From Pseudomonas sp. LD120 (GTDB lineage: Bacteria > Pseudomonadota > Gammaproteobacteria > Pseudomonadales > Pseudomonadaceae), in NCBI RefSeq assembly GCF_009861525.1, contig NZ_WVHL01000005.1:124001-188000 (forward strand): a DNA stretch of 64,000 bases. Direction: 5' to 3'. This document shows positions 10,567-20,480 of the stretch, piece by piece; the first letter of the stretch is position 1, and every line of letters begins with the position of its first letter. The notes below the pieces were generated by a model, which made no database searches, had not been told where the DNA came from, and worked only from the letters and a program-made list of their open reading frames with translations. A program made the position numbers and the translations under genes.

Positions 10567-12108
10567 TCAAGTGGTCAAAGTACGCAGCAGGTTCTTGTAG
10601 TCCTCGCGGATGTCCGCGTCGGATTCCTTAAGTTCATTGATCTTGCGGCAGGCGTGCAGCACCGTGGTGTGGTCGCGGCCGCCGAACACATCGCCGATTT
10701 CCGGCAGGCTGTGATTGGTCAGTTCCTTGGACAGGGCCATGGCCACCTGACGCGGGCGAGCCACCGAACGCGAACGTCGCTTGGACAGCAGATCGGAAAT
10801 CTTGATCTTGTAGTACTCGGCGACGGTGCGCTGGATGTTATCCACAGACACCAGCTTGTCCTGCAGTGCCAGCAGGTCCTTCAGGGACTCGCGAATCAAC
10901 TCGATGGTGATATCACGCCCCATGAAGTGCGAGTGGGCGATGACCCGCTTGAGCGCACCTTCCAGTTCTCGAACGTTGGAGCGAATCCGCTGGGCAATGA
11001 AGAACGCCGCATCGTGGGGCAGATCAACCTTGGCCTGATCAGCCTTCTTCATCAGGATCGCCACCCGGGTTTCCAGCTCAGGCGGTTCGACCGCTACCGT
11101 CAAGCCCCAGCCAAAGCGGGACTTGAGGCGTTCTTCCAGGCCTTCGATCTCCTTCGGATAACGGTCGCTGGTAAGAATCACCTGCTGACCGCCTTCCAAC
11201 AGCGCGTTGAAGGTGTGGAAAAACTCTTCCTGGGAACGCTCCTTGCGGGCGAAAAACTGAATGTCGTCGATCAGTAAGGCGTCGACCGAACGGTAAAAGC
11301 GCTTGAATTCGTTGATCGCGTTGAGCTGCAAGGCCTTGACCATGTCCGCCACGAAGCGCTCGGAATGCAGGTACACGACCTTGGCATTCGGATTCTTCTT
11401 CAACAGGTGGTTACCCACAGCGTGCATCAAGTGGGTCTTACCCAGACCGACGCCGCCATACAGGAACAACGGGTTGTAGCCATGCTTGGGGTTGTCCGCC
11501 ACCTGCCAGGCCGCTGCGCGAGCCAATTGGTTGGACTTACCCTCGACGAAGTTCTCAAAGGTGAAGGTGCGATTCAGGTAACTGGTGTGCTTGAGCGCAC
11601 CTTCCACCTGGACGGTACGTTGCTCGGCGCGTACCGGTGCCTGCTGCGAGCTGGCGCCCGCCATCGGGTCGAAGCTGTCACGAGAGGGTTCTTCGCTGAC
11701 CTCGGCACTCTTCTGCGCTGCGGCTTTCTTGGCCGGAGCGGAAGTGGGTGTCGGAGTTGGCGCAGGAGCCGTCGCCGGGGTGGCATTGGCTGCCGCCGCT
11801 TGCAGCGCTTGCGAGGCAGCGGCGGCCAGTGGCGCATTAGGTGCGGCGCGAGGCGCCGAACTGCGTTTGCTGCCTATTAATAAGGAAAGAACTGGTGCAC
11901 TGCCGTTGCCGTGTTCATCCAGCAGCTCGAGCACGCGCCCCAGGTACTTTTCATTAACCCAATCGAGAACAAAACGATTCGGTGCGTAGACACGCAACTC
12001 GTCGCCTTCGGCTTCGACCTGTAGTGGACGGATCCAAGTGTTGAATTGCTGGGCAGGCAGCTCATCACGCAGAAGCTCCACGCACTGCTGCCAAAGTTCC
12101 ACTGACAC
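10567..12108 (-). CDS. dnaA: Chromosomal replication initiator DnaA
   Basis: 513 aa, AAA+ ATPase that binds TTATCCACA boxes and melts oriC. Domain I is residues 1-80 (begins [16 protein letters not shown]); domain II is a long Ala/Pro-rich linker (about 83-165); domain III has Walker [10 protein letters not shown] near 219-227 and Walker [10 protein letters not shown]; domain IV ends with the DnaA signature around [14 protein letters not shown] and [16 protein letters not shown] perfect DnaA box lies inside the gene at 10838-10846. The gene faces away from oriC, whose boxes begin 68 bases upstream, which allows autoregulation. Confidence 0.99.
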   Translation of the reverse strand: MSVELWQQCVELLRDELPAQQFNTWIRPLQVEAEGDELRVYAPNRFVLDWVNEKYLGRVLELLDEHGNGSAPVLSLLIGSKRSSAPRAAPNAPLAAAASQALQAAAANATPATAPAPTPTPTSAPAKKAAAQKSAEVSEEPSRDSFDPMAGASSQQAPVRAEQRTVQVEGALKHTSYLNRTFTFENFVEGKSNQLARAAAWQVADNPKHGYNPLFLYGGVGLGKTHLMHAVGNHLLKKNPNAKVVYLHSERFVADMVKALQLNAINEFKRFYRSVDALLIDDIQFFARKERSQEEFFHTFNALLEGGQQVILTSDRYPKEIEGLEERLKSRFGWGLTVAVEPPELETRVAILMKKADQAKVDLPHDAAFFIAQRIRSNVRELEGALKRVIAHSHFMGRDITIELIRESLKDLLALQDKLVSVDNIQRTVAEYYKIKISDLLSKRRSRSVARPRQVAMALSKELTNHSLPEIGDVFGGRDHTTVLHACRKINELKESDADIREDYKNLLRTLTT

Positions 12109-12584
12109 GGATAACCCCTAAGTTGAAAGCCGGTGAGGCAAAAACAAGCGGCCATTGTAGCGATCAGCCGTCCACTTATCCACATGTAGCGTGCCCTGAG
12201 GACACTAAGAATCAACGTCTTATCCTGAATAAACACGACCAATGGTATGTGCATAAGCTCTGTGGATAACCCTACTTAAGGTCGTTGCACAACTCGGAGG
12301 GGAACTCAGTGGATAACTCGTCTGTGGATAACTGACCTTTCCACACACAGCTTTTCCGACAGCGCAGCACAGGCAGAGCACCGCTTCTCAACCGTGTTGT
12401 CATTCTCTGTACAGTACGGATTAGAAGGCCTAGAGTAACTTATCCACAGATTCTGGCCGCCTTAGCTTTTATAAGCTTTACAGAAAAGCTTTAAATACTT
12501 TCCTTCTTTATTTTTATATCTATCCAACCTTGTCTCACCCCCCGAACACGGACATACATAGAGAAAGGAAAAGCTGGTTGGAAA
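12109..12584. other. oriC, chromosomal replication origin
   Basis: Noncoding interval between the divergent dnaA and rpmH genes, the standard pseudomonad origin position. Perfect DnaA boxes are at 12176-12184 (plus), 12261-12269 (minus), 12323-12331 (minus) and 12440-12448 (plus); a one-mismatch box AGTGGATAA is at 12308-12316. An AT-rich stretch with long A/T runs at about 12465-12535 next to the last box is the likely unwinding element. GC-rich flanks make the AT block stand out. Confidence 0.93.
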
Positions 12585-12613
12585 TTGACCTAGAGGCTTG
12601 CTTTCTCTAGAAT
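12585..12613 (+). promoter_or_regulatory. Sigma-70 promoter of rpmH-rnpA
   Basis: TTGACC (-35, 12585-12590), exactly 17 bases, TAGAAT (-10, 12608-12613), followed by a 60-base leader to rpmH. Strong match to consensus and immediately right of the oriC AT-rich block. Confidence 0.8.
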
Positions 12614-12673
12614 CGCCGGTCTCTTAAAACGGGGGCCATTCCGGCCCATTGTGGACGAACCAGGTAACACGAC

Positions 12674-12808
12674 ATGAAACGTACTTTCCAACCAAGCACT
12701 ATCAAACGCGCTCGTACCCACGGTTTCCGTGCTCGCATGGCTACCAAGAACGGTCGTGCCGTCCTGTCGCGTCGTCGCGCCAAAGGTCGTGCGCGTCTGG
12801 CAGTTTGA
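12674..12808 (+). CDS. rpmH: 50S ribosomal protein L34
   Basis: 44 aa, very basic; starts MKRTFQPS and ends with [18 protein letters not shown], a near-invariant L34 sequence. It belongs to the large ribosomal subunit. First gene of the rpmH-rnpA-yidD-yidC-mnmE line, driven by the promoter at 12585. Its size is typical of this protein. Confidence 0.98.
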   Translation: MKRTFQPSTIKRARTHGFRARMATKNGRAVLSRRRAKGRARLAV

Positions 12809-12824
12809 TAATCCGGCACTGGAG

Positions 12825-13226
12825 GTGAGTCAGGACTTCAGTCGGGAAAAGCGCCTGCTTACACCCCGGCACTTCAAGGCGGTCTTTGACTCCCCTACCG
12901 GCAAGGTTCCGGGGAAAAATCTCCTGCTCCTTGCGCGCAACAACGATCTTGATCATCCCCGTCTGGGGCTCGTGATCGGGAAAAAGAGCGTCAAGCTCTC
13001 CGTTGAGCGCAATCGCCTCAAGCGTCTAATGCGCGAATCGTTTCGTCTCCACCAGGATTCACTGGTCGGATGGGATATTGTTATCGTCGCGCGTAAAGGT
13101 TTGGGCGATGTAGAAAACCCCGAATTGATTCAGCATTTCGGCAAACTCTGGAAACGTCTGGCGCGCAACAAGCCGGTACCAGCAGTCAAATCCGAAACTG
13201 TAGGGGTAGACAGTCCTGATGCGTAA
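12825..13226 (+). CDS. rnpA: Ribonuclease P protein component
   Basis: 133 aa starting at GTG 12825 ([12 protein letters not shown]), with GGAGG just upstream; a longer frame reaching back into rpmH is an artefact. Basic protein subunit of RNase P that aids tRNA 5' processing by the RNA subunit. The family motif [16 protein letters not shown] (around 60-75) and [17 protein letters not shown] are visible. It starts 16 bases after rpmH and overlaps yidD by 8 bases. Confidence 0.96.
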   Translation: MSQDFSREKRLLTPRHFKAVFDSPTGKVPGKNLLLLARNNDLDHPRLGLVIGKKSVKLSVERNRLKRLMRESFRLHQDSLVGWDIVIVARKGLGDVENPELIQHFGKLWKRLARNKPVPAVKSETVGVDSPDA

Positions 13227-13464
13227 ACTGGCACTCGTTCCGATCCAGTTTTACCGCTATGCCATTAGTCCTCTGATGGCCAATCACTGTCGTTTCTACC
13301 CCAGTTGTTCCTGCTACGCGTTAGAAGCCATAGAAAATCATGGCCTTCTGCGCGGTGGCTGGCTGACCTTTCGTCGTTTAGGTCGCTGTCATCCGTGGAA
13401 TCCCGGTGGTTATGACCCGGTTCCACCTATCCCTACCTCCCGTTCTTCTTCGATGGCCGAGTAA
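13219..13464 (+). CDS. yidD: YidD, membrane protein insertion efficiency factor
   Basis: 81 aa. Pattern [28 protein letters not shown] and [17 protein letters not shown] with conserved cysteines is diagnostic of the YidD/HaCF family. It is an amphipathic inner-membrane-associated protein thought to assist YidC-dependent insertion. It overlaps rnpA by 8 bases and precedes yidC by 2 bases, the usual order. Confidence 0.97.
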   Translation: MRKLALVPIQFYRYAISPLMANHCRFYPSCSCYALEAIENHGLLRGGWLTFRRLGRCHPWNPGGYDPVPPIPTSRSSSMAE

Positions 13465-13466
13465 TC

Positions 13467-15167
13467 ATGGATATCAAACGCACGATCCTGATCGTCGCCC
13501 TGGCAATCGTGTCCTACGTCATGGTTCTTAAATGGAACCAGGATTATGGCCAAGCTGCCCTGCCGACTCAGAATGTTGCTTCCAGCACGACCGCCCCGGG
13601 CTTGCCGGATGCGCCAACAGGCACTTCCGCTGCTAATGACGACATTCCGCGCGCGGCAAGCGATACCACTGCACCTGCCGAAGCGCCGGTCGCGGCAAGC
13701 AAAGACCTCATCCAGATCAAAACGGATGTGCTCGACCTGGCTGTCGATCCACAAGGTGGGGATATCGCACAACTGCGTTTGCCACTGTATCCACGTCGTC
13801 AGGACCATCCGGAAATTCCTTTCCAGTTGTTCGATAACGGCGGCGAGCGGACTTACCTGGCACAAAGCGGTCTGATCGGCAGCAATGGTCCAGACGCCAA
13901 CCCGGCTGGTCGTCCGATCTACTCGTCGGAAAAGAAAAGTTATCAACTGGCTGATGGCCAGGATCAACTGGTCGTCGACCTGAAGTTCAGCAAGGACGGC
14001 GTCAACTACATCAAGCGTTTCACTCTCAAACGCGGCCTGTATGACGTCACCGTTAGCTACCTGATCGACAACGAAAGTGCACAACCCTGGACTGGCGCGA
14101 TGTTCGCTCAGCTCAAGCGTGACGCCAGTTCCGATCCGTCCTCCAGCACCGCCACCGGCACCGCGACTTACCTGGGCGCAGCCCTGTGGACAAGTTCCGA
14201 ACCGTACAAAAAAGTGTCCATGAAAGACATGGACAAGGTGAACGAGGACAAGACCAAGGCACCGATCACTGAAAGTGTTCAGGGTGGTTGGGTCGCTTGG
14301 TTGCAACACTACTTCGTGACCGCCTGGATTCCGCCAAAAGGCGAGAACAACCAGGTTCTGGCGCGTAAAGACAGCAAAGGCAACTACATCATTGGCTACA
14401 CCGGCCCTTCGATGACCGTTGCCCCAGGTGCCAAGGCCGAAACCAGCGCTATCCTGTACGCCGGTCCGAAAAGCCAGGCCGTACTGAAAGAGTTGTCCCC
14501 AGGTCTGGAGCTGACTGTCGATTACGGTTTCCTGTGGTTCATCGCCCAACCCATCTTCTGGCTGCTGCAACATATCCACAGCCTGGTGGGTAACTGGGGG
14601 TGGTCGATCATTTTCCTGACCATGCTGATCAAAGGGATCTTCTTCCCCCTGTCGGCTGCCAGCTACAAGTCCATGGCGCGCATGCGTGCAGTGGCACCTA
14701 AACTGGCCGCGCTGAAGGAAAAATTCGGCGACGATCGTCAGAAAATGTCCCAGGCGATGATGGAGCTGTACAAGAAAGAGAAGATCAATCCGCTGGGTGG
14801 CTGTTTGCCAATCCTGGTGCAGATGCCGGTTTTCCTGTCCTTGTACTGGGTACTCCTGGAAAGCGTGGAAATGCGCCAGGCGCCGTTCATGCTGTGGATC
14901 ACCGACCTGTCGATCAAGGATCCGTTCTTCATTCTGCCGATCATCATGGGCGCCACCATGTTTATTCAGCAGCAGTTGAACCCGACGCCTCCGGATCCGA
15001 TGCAGGCCAAGGTGATGAAAATGATGCCAATCATCTTCACCTTCTTCTTCTTGTGGTTCCCGGCCGGTCTGGTGCTGTACTGGGTTGTGAACAACTGCCT
15101 GTCGATCGCACAACAGTGGTACATCACTCGTAAGATCGAAGCGGCTACCAAAAAAGAAGCGGCCTGA
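13467..15167 (+). CDS. yidC: Membrane protein insertase YidC
   Basis: 566 aa. An N-terminal uncleaved signal anchor (residues 5-22), then a large periplasmic beta-sandwich domain (about 60-345) and the conserved C-terminal YidC/Oxa1 core with five helices: FLWFIAQPIFWLLQ, GWSIIFLTMLIKGIFFP, LPILVQMPVFLSLYWVLL and IIFTFFFLWFPAGLVLYW. It inserts or folds inner membrane proteins alone or with SecYEG, including F1Fo subunits a and c, encoded in this window. A strong terminator follows at 15189. Confidence 0.99.
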   Translation: MDIKRTILIVALAIVSYVMVLKWNQDYGQAALPTQNVASSTTAPGLPDAPTGTSAANDDIPRAASDTTAPAEAPVAASKDLIQIKTDVLDLAVDPQGGDIAQLRLPLYPRRQDHPEIPFQLFDNGGERTYLAQSGLIGSNGPDANPAGRPIYSSEKKSYQLADGQDQLVVDLKFSKDGVNYIKRFTLKRGLYDVTVSYLIDNESAQPWTGAMFAQLKRDASSDPSSSTATGTATYLGAALWTSSEPYKKVSMKDMDKVNEDKTKAPITESVQGGWVAWLQHYFVTAWIPPKGENNQVLARKDSKGNYIIGYTGPSMTVAPGAKAETSAILYAGPKSQAVLKELSPGLELTVDYGFLWFIAQPIFWLLQHIHSLVGNWGWSIIFLTMLIKGIFFPLSAASYKSMARMRAVAPKLAALKEKFGDDRQKMSQAMMELYKKEKINPLGGCLPILVQMPVFLSLYWVLLESVEMRQAPFMLWITDLSIKDPFFILPIIMGATMFIQQQLNPTPPDPMQAKVMKMMPIIFTFFFLWFPAGLVLYWVVNNCLSIAQQWYITRKIEAATKKEAA

Positions 15168-15188
15168 CCTACGCTGTGGATAACCACA

Positions 15189-15215
15189 CAAAACGCCCCC
15201 TAGTGGGGCGTTTTG
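15189..15215. terminator. Terminator between yidC and mnmE
   Basis: Perfect 11-bp inverted repeat CAAAACGCCCC / GGGGCGTTTTG with a 5-base loop; the TTTT tract is within the right arm. Lies 22 bases after yidC. A DnaA box overlaps the gap just before it (15175-15183). Confidence 0.85.
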
Positions 15216-15246
15216 CTATCTGTCACTTTTGTCTGGATGTCGGGTT

Positions 15247-16617
15247 ATGAATGTCCCTCGTGAAACCATCGCCGCCATCGCCACCGCCCAAGGTCGCGGC
15301 GGCGTGGGCATCGTAAGGATTTCCGGGCCCCTGGCGGGCGCGGCGGCCAAAGCCATCAGCGGTCGCGAGCTCAAGCCGCGATTTGCCCATTACGGTCCGT
15401 TTCTCAATGCCCGGAAAGAAGTCCTGGACGAAGGCATCGCCCTGTATTTCCCGGGGCCGAACTCCTTCACGGGAGAAGATGTACTGGAACTCCAAGGCCA
15501 TGGCGGTCCGATTGTTCTCGACATGCTGCTGCAGCGCTGCCTGGAGCTGGGGTGCCGCCTGGCCCGGCCAGGTGAATTCAGCGAGCGTGCCTTCCTCAAC
15601 GATAAACTCGACCTGGCCCAAGCCGAAGCCATCGCCGACCTGATCGAGGCCAGCTCCGCCCAAGCTGCCCGTAACGCCCTGCGCTCGCTGCAAGGTGCGT
15701 TTTCCCAGCGTGTGCATAACTTGACCGAACAACTAATCGCCTTGCGGATTTATGTCGAAGCGGCGATTGATTTTCCCGAGGAGGAAATCGACTTCCTCGC
15801 CGATGGCCATGTACTGAGCATGCTCGACGCGGTGCGCGATGAGTTATCCACAGTGCTGCGCGAAGCCGGGCAGGGCGCCTTGCTGCGTGATGGTATGACC
15901 GTGGTGATCGCCGGGCGCCCGAACGCCGGCAAATCCAGCCTGCTCAATGCTCTTGCCGGGCGCGAGGCGGCGATCGTCACCGATATCGCCGGCACCACCC
16001 GGGACATCCTGCGCGAACATATCCACATCGATGGCATGCCACTGCATGTGGTGGATACGGCCGGCCTGCGGGATACCGAGGATCAGGTGGAAAAAATCGG
16101 TGTCGAACGGGCACTCAAGGCCATCAGCGAGGCCGACCGGGTGTTGCTGGTGGTGGACGCCACCGCGGCTGAAGCGGCGGACCCCTTCGCCCTGTGGCCA
16201 GAGTTTCTCGAGCAGCGGCCAGACCCGGCCAAGGTCACGCTGATTCGCAACAAGGCCGATCTGACCGGCGAACCCATCGCCCTGGAAACCTGTGATGACG
16301 GCCACGTCACCATCAGCCTCAGTGCCATGGCTGCCGGTAGCGGGCTAGAGCTTCTGCGTGACCACTTGAAAGCCTGCATGGGTTATGAACAGACCTCCGA
16401 AAGCAGCTTTAGTGCACGCCGTCGGCACCTGGAGGCATTGCGCTACGCCAGTGCGGCCCTGGAACATGGCCGGGCACAGCTGACCCTGGCCGGTGCCGGC
16501 GAATTACTGGCCGAAGACCTGCGCCAGGCTCAGCAATCGCTGGGGGAAATCACCGGAGCCTTCAGTTCCGATGACCTGCTAGGGCGAATCTTCTCCAGTT
16601 TCTGCATCGGCAAGTAA
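15247..16617 (+). CDS. mnmE: tRNA modification GTPase MnmE
   Basis: 456 aa from the [11 protein letters not shown]. With MnmG it installs 5-carboxymethylaminomethyl on U34 of tRNAs. N-terminal folate-binding domain ([12 protein letters not shown]), helical middle domain, GTPase domain with P-loop [15 protein letters not shown] near 220 and TDIAGTTRD, and the C-terminal FCIGK whose Cys is required for modification. Preceded by its own noncoding gap after the terminator. The last 18 bases match the attachment sequence used by some genomic islands. Confidence 0.98.
   Translation: MNVPRETIAAIATAQGRGGVGIVRISGPLAGAAAKAISGRELKPRFAHYGPFLNARKEVLDEGIALYFPGPNSFTGEDVLELQGHGGPIVLDMLLQRCLELGCRLARPGEFSERAFLNDKLDLAQAEAIADLIEASSAQAARNALRSLQGAFSQRVHNLTEQLIALRIYVEAAIDFPEEEIDFLADGHVLSMLDAVRDELSTVLREAGQGALLRDGMTVVIAGRPNAGKSSLLNALAGREAAIVTDIAGTTRDILREHIHIDGMPLHVVDTAGLRDTEDQVEKIGVERALKAISEADRVLLVVDATAAEAADPFALWPEFLEQRPDPAKVTLIRNKADLTGEPIALETCDDGHVTISLSAMAAGSGLELLRDHLKACMGYEQTSESSFSARRRHLEALRYASAALEHGRAQLTLAGAGELLAEDLRQAQQSLGEITGAFSSDDLLGRIFSSFCIGK
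16600..16617 (+). other. Candidate island attachment site at mnmE 3' end
   Basis: The last 18 bases of mnmE, TTCTGCATCGGCAAGTAA, differ only at wobble positions from the chromosomal attachment sequence of SGI1-type islands (which insert at the mnmE/thdF end). No second copy was seen downstream, so the site appears empty or the other copy was lost. Confidence 0.5.
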
Positions 16618-16786
16618 CCTGACGTCCACCGGGCTTCATCAAGGTCCACAAATCGCCTTGAAACCCGCATGAATACTGGATTGCTTGCTTATCAAGCCCT
16701 GCGAAGCACGCCGACAGCCGTCTGAATTGATGCCCAAGTCGTGGTATTGGCAGGAGCCATCCGCTACTTGGACATACGGGGAGAAG

Positions 16787-16879
16787 ACGGCACTTACCGA
16801 CGCCGTCCTGAAGGCTCTCAAGCCCAGGGACAAGACCTATACGGTCGGAGATGACCGCGGTTTGCAACGGGTCGTATGA
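16787..16879 (+). pseudogene. Decayed integrase N-terminus
   Basis: The translation ALTDAVLKALKPRDKTYTV followed by GDDRGL strongly resembles the first 25 residues of DUF4102-type tyrosine integrases (pattern LTD..L....P....Y...D..GL). It would begin at ACG 16787 where ATG is expected, right after a GGGGAG ribosome-binding-like sequence, and hits TGA after 30 codons. So only the first part of the integrase remains and its start codon is mutated. It lies 170 bases after the mnmE end, where such an integrase would sit in an integrated island. Confidence 0.6.
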
Positions 16880-16954
16880 TCGAGCGTTACCGCTATCGCT
16901 CAGCAAGCACCAGCGCTTTGCGAAGCTCCTGCCGGACCTGCGCGAAATCGGCGG

Positions 16955-17609
16955 CTACTTGGAATCAGCCAGCAACGCCGCAACCAGGGCTGCCGCGGCA
17001 ATTTGCCCGCCCTGGAGGTCGCTCGGGTAGTGCACACCGGCAAGGACGCGACTGTCCGCGTGAGACTTGGCCCGAGCAAAGAGTTCGCCATGTTTCTCTG
17101 GCACCGCAATGCTCAACAGGGTCGCATTGAGGTAGCTATCCATGGAATGGCCGCTCGGGTAGGAATTGCCTTCGGGAGGGGGCAGGACCGGTTTGACGGT
17201 TGGCTCCTGTTCATAAGGGCGCGGTCTTGCGAAGTACTTTCTGGCTGGCATCAACACCTCGACGAGGTTCTCCTGAACCCGCAGGAAAAATTGCCGGGTC
17301 AATGGCAAGCGCTCCTTGTCGAAGGCGTCACCGAGAATATCCCTGGCGAAGGGAAACACGTTGTCTTCCCACAGGTCGTGCGCTTGTACTCGGCGTGTTT
17401 GTTCTGCAGTACGGCCCTTTTGCACATCCAGAACCCCCTTGAGGTCACCACGCGCCATGGCAGAGTTCGCCTGCGGCGGAGGGGGAAGGTAGCCCGCCAA
17501 TTGCAGTTGCTCTTTTAGTGCATAGGACGTGACCGCTGTATCGGCATGGGCTGCCAACACCGGCAGCAGAAATGGGCTCAGCAACAGCGAACGGGGGGAA
17601 CGTATTCAT
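16955..17609 (-). pseudogene. Class A acid phosphatase (PAP2), frameshifted leader
   Basis: The mature part is intact: KYFARPRPYE, NSYPSGHS and SRVLAGVHYPSD give the three PAP2 signatures K-x6-RP, PSGH and SR-x5-H-x3-D of non-specific acid phosphatases, with a periplasmic role. The natural start is ATG at 17609 with GAGGA upstream, but a C6 run (17593-17598) shifts the frame; with C5 the leader would read MNTFPRSLLLSPFLLPVLAAHA, a good signal peptide. Only weak alternatives such as TTG 17584 remain in frame. Could be a real inactivation, a slippage-prone on/off tract, or a sequencing error. Confidence 0.75.
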
Positions 17610-18234
17610 AAACAGTCTTCCTCACAGTCGAGACGTGGACTTTCAGGCCTGTTCAATGCCCGTTTTTTGCGGCCACTGAGCAAACTGTCCGTCTTCCTCG
17701 ATCAGTAATCTTGCCTACGTCTGCCAACGTCATGAATCAGTGGCACGTAAACACAAACCACCTCGCCACATTGTTGATGTGGTGTCGGACTCTTGGCGGG
17801 GAGCCTGTCCGGTTTGGTTGTTGCTTTCCCCCCGTTACACATGAACTTGCAACTCATCCAACACAGCTTGACGGTGCTCACCGGACAGACGCCGCAGCGA
17901 ATGGCTCGCTTTCTGTTATCCACAGCCGCCCATGAAGCGCTAGAACATGGATGTATGTCCAAGCGCGCAAAGCAGATTTGCAGACTGTGCGATTTTTACC
18001 GGGCCCAAGGGCGAGCGACGTTACCTTTACCCCCTTCACAGGCTGCAGCCGACAAACCTGCGGTCTTGAGTAACAGCGCCATTTCGAAGATAGGCATTTT
18101 CCCCTTAATTTTTCTGACTAATCGGCTTTTTTGGCCGCTTTTAAATGAGTTTCCAAAGTGGTCCCTGATTTGCATCCTGGAGGATGGACAGGCTTGTACA
18201 CCTGAGGAACCAGCCAGGCATTCAAGGAGTAGAA
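17610..18234. other. Long noncoding interval before permease
   Basis: About 620 bases. Contains a perfect DnaA box at 17916-17924 and one possible small ORF (see next entry); the rest has no convincing gene. The permease ribosome binding site AAGGAG lies at its right end. Composition is slightly less GC-rich than neighbouring genes. Confidence 0.5.
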
Positions 18235-18242
18235 ATGGCTAG
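17841..18242 (+). CDS. Possible small hypothetical protein
   Basis: Open frame from ATG 17841. The first 60 residues ([20 protein letters not shown], then [14 protein letters not shown], and [18 protein letters not shown]) read like a natural helical, basic protein; the tail beyond residue 70 looks random and the frame runs into the permease start. No good ribosome binding site is seen. May be a decayed gene fragment. Confidence 0.25.
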   Translation: MNLQLIQHSLTVLTGQTPQRMARFLLSTAAHEALEHGCMSKRAKQICRLCDFYRAQGRATLPLPPSQAAADKPAVLSNSAISKIGIFPLIFLTNRLFWPLLNEFPKWSLICILEDGQACTPEEPARHSRSRNG

Positions 18243-19641
18243 CGCGAATTCTGCATTGCACCGTGGCTTGAGTACCCGGCATATCCGCTTCATTGCGTTG
18301 GGTTCTGCCATCGGCACAGGCCTTTTCTACGGTTCGGCGGCCGCGATCCAGAAAGCCGGACCCTCGGTCCTGCTGGCATACCTGCTTGGCGGCGCAGCCA
18401 TCTACCTGACCATGCGTGCCCTGGGGGAGATGGCGGTGAGGACGCCGGTTTCCGGCTCCTTCGGACAATACGCCAGCACCTACCTGGGGCGTTTCCCGGG
18501 TTTCCTGACCGGCTGGAGCTACGCCTTCTCGATGCTCATGGTATGCCTGGCGGACGTCACCGCCTTTGGCGTCTACATGGGCCTTTGGTTTCCCGAAACC
18601 CCCAGGTGGATCTGGGTACTGAGCATCGTCCTGGGAATCGGCGCCTTGAACCTGTGCAGCGTCCGGGTGTTCGGCGAGCTGGAGTTCTGGCTGTCGCTGC
18701 TCAAGGTTGGTGCCATCGTGGCCATGATCGTCGGCGGCTTTACCCTGCTGTTCTTCGGCATCCAGCTCGGAGACGAACAACGCCGTGGGGGGCTGGGCAA
18801 TCTCTGGGAGTACGGCGGTTTTTTCCCGAATGGTGTCGAGGGCATGATCGCCTCCTTCACCATTGTCATGTTCGCTTTTGGCGGAATCGAAGTCATAGGC
18901 ATTACTGCCGGCGAGGCCAAGGATCCGCAACGCATGATCCCCAAGGCCATCAACTCGGTCCCACTGCGCATCTTGATCTTCTACGTGCTCACCTTGCTGA
19001 TCCTGTTGACGCTGGCCCCCTGGTGGAGCATCGGTAACCAGGGCAGCCCGTTCGTGCAGATCTTCAGCAGCCTGGGAATAGATTCGGCGGCCACGGTGCT
19101 GAACATCGTGGTGATTTCCGCCGTGGTCTCGGCCATCAACAGCGATATCTTCAGTGCTGGACGCATGATGTACGGCATGGCGGCCATTGGTCAGGCGCCG
19201 GCGGTGTTTGCCAGTACGTCACGGTTCGGCGTGCCCTGGATGACTGTGCTCGTGATGTCCGTGGCGTTGTTGCTGGGAGTACTGCTGAACTACTGGATCC
19301 CGCAGGAACTGTTCCTGATCTTTGCTTCGTTGGTGACCTTTTCGGTGGTCTGGGTCTGGTTGATGATCCTGCTGTCGCAAATGGCCATGCGCCGCAGCAT
19401 GAGCCAGAGCGAGATCGAAGCGCTGCACTTTCCAGTGCCCCTGGGCAACGTCGGGCAGATGTGCGCGGTGGTCTTCATGCTGTTTGTATTCGTGGTGCTG
19501 GGTGCCTTTCCTGATACCCGGCTGGCGTTGTATGTGGGAGTGGGCTGGCTGGCACTGCTGTCGCTGGCCTACTGGATCTGGATCAGACCGGACGCGTTGC
19601 ACAGGGGGAGGACCGAGCCCTGCCTTGAAGCTCATGAATAG
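18235..19641 (+). CDS. Amino acid permease (AAT family)
   Basis: 468 aa; ATG 18235 preceded by AAGGAG. Twelve-helix APC-type transporter: the N-terminal consensus [20 protein letters not shown], then [24 protein letters not shown] and the internal [17 protein letters not shown] are typical of proline/aromatic/GABA permeases (ProY, AroP, GabP). The substrate cannot be fixed from sequence alone. Starts 600 bases downstream of the accessory phosphatase and is followed after 10 bases by a PhyH dioxygenase, suggesting import coupled to hydroxylation of the substrate. Confidence 0.92.
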   Translation: MASANSALHRGLSTRHIRFIALGSAIGTGLFYGSAAAIQKAGPSVLLAYLLGGAAIYLTMRALGEMAVRTPVSGSFGQYASTYLGRFPGFLTGWSYAFSMLMVCLADVTAFGVYMGLWFPETPRWIWVLSIVLGIGALNLCSVRVFGELEFWLSLLKVGAIVAMIVGGFTLLFFGIQLGDEQRRGGLGNLWEYGGFFPNGVEGMIASFTIVMFAFGGIEVIGITAGEAKDPQRMIPKAINSVPLRILIFYVLTLLILLTLAPWWSIGNQGSPFVQIFSSLGIDSAATVLNIVVISAVVSAINSDIFSAGRMMYGMAAIGQAPAVFASTSRFGVPWMTVLVMSVALLLGVLLNYWIPQELFLIFASLVTFSVVWVWLMILLSQMAMRRSMSQSEIEALHFPVPLGNVGQMCAVVFMLFVFVVLGAFPDTRLALYVGVGWLALLSLAYWIWIRPDALHRGRTEPCLEAHE

Positions 19642-19651
19642 GGATACGTCC

Positions 19652-20473
19652 ATGCGAACATTCGAGTTGCCGCCTGCCACAGTAGAAGCCTTCCAGCGCG
19701 ACGGTGCGATCTGCATTCGTCAGTTGTTCAGCGCAGATGAAGTGGGGCTGTTGGAGCTGGGTATCGAACACAATCTGGCGCACCCCAGCGAGCGGGCCAA
19801 GGTCGCCAGCCAACCAGACGATCCAGGCTGGTTTTTCGAGGATTTCTGCAACTGGCAGGAGAACTCGGCCTATCGGCGGTTCATCTTCGAGAGCCGAGTT
19901 GGCCATGTGGCAGCCCAGTTGATGGGCAGTGAACACGTCAGGCTTTATCACGACCATCTGCTGGTCAAGGAACCCAATACCCGACAGCGCACGCCCTGGC
20001 ACCAGGATCAGCCTTACTACAACGTTGAAGGGCAGCAGAACTGCAGCATGTGGATGCCCGTGGACCCAGTTGCGCGGGAGTCGACCCTGGAGTTTATCGC
20101 CGGCTCGCACCAGGGGCCCTGGCTGATGCCGCGAACCTTTATGGACAACCAGGCCAAATGGTTTCCGGAAGGCAGTTTGGCGGATCTACCGGATATTGAG
20201 GCCGATCGAGCCGCGTGGAGCATTCTTGGCTGGGACCTGCAGCCCGGGGATGCAGTGTTTTTCCACATGCTGACCTTGCATGCAGCCGGTGGTGTCGGTG
20301 GAGATCGGCGGCGGCGTGCCTTTTCCCTACGTTTTCTGGGCGAGGACATGCGACATACACCAAGGCCCTGGCGAACCTCTCCCGAGTTCCCCGGCTTGAG
20401 CGAGCAACTGCCAGCCGGCGCGCCTCTGCAGCATGAGCTATTTCCACAGATCTGGCCTCGGCAGCAGGCCTGA
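19652..20473 (+). CDS. Phytanoyl-CoA dioxygenase (PhyH) family protein
   Basis: 273 aa from ATG 19652 after AGGGA. Fe(II)/2-oxoglutarate oxygenase fold: the iron triad is visible as WHQDQP (H-x-D) and a distal His in FHMLTLHAAGG, with the 2-OG-binding Arg in RRAFSLRFLGED. PhyH relatives hydroxylate small metabolites or amino acids as well as phytanoyl-CoA. The tight spacing behind an amino acid permease suggests a small imported amine or amino acid as substrate (inference). Confidence 0.88.
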   Translation: MRTFELPPATVEAFQRDGAICIRQLFSADEVGLLELGIEHNLAHPSERAKVASQPDDPGWFFEDFCNWQENSAYRRFIFESRVGHVAAQLMGSEHVRLYHDHLLVKEPNTRQRTPWHQDQPYYNVEGQQNCSMWMPVDPVARESTLEFIAGSHQGPWLMPRTFMDNQAKWFPEGSLADLPDIEADRAAWSILGWDLQPGDAVFFHMLTLHAAGGVGGDRRRRAFSLRFLGEDMRHTPRPWRTSPEFPGLSEQLPAGAPLQHELFPQIWPRQQA

Positions 20474-20480
20474 GCAAACG

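Noticed and set aside
13410..15191. 593-aa minus-strand frame opposite yidC
   Set aside because: Antisense shadow; composition rich in His, Gln and Arg as expected of reversed coding sequence.
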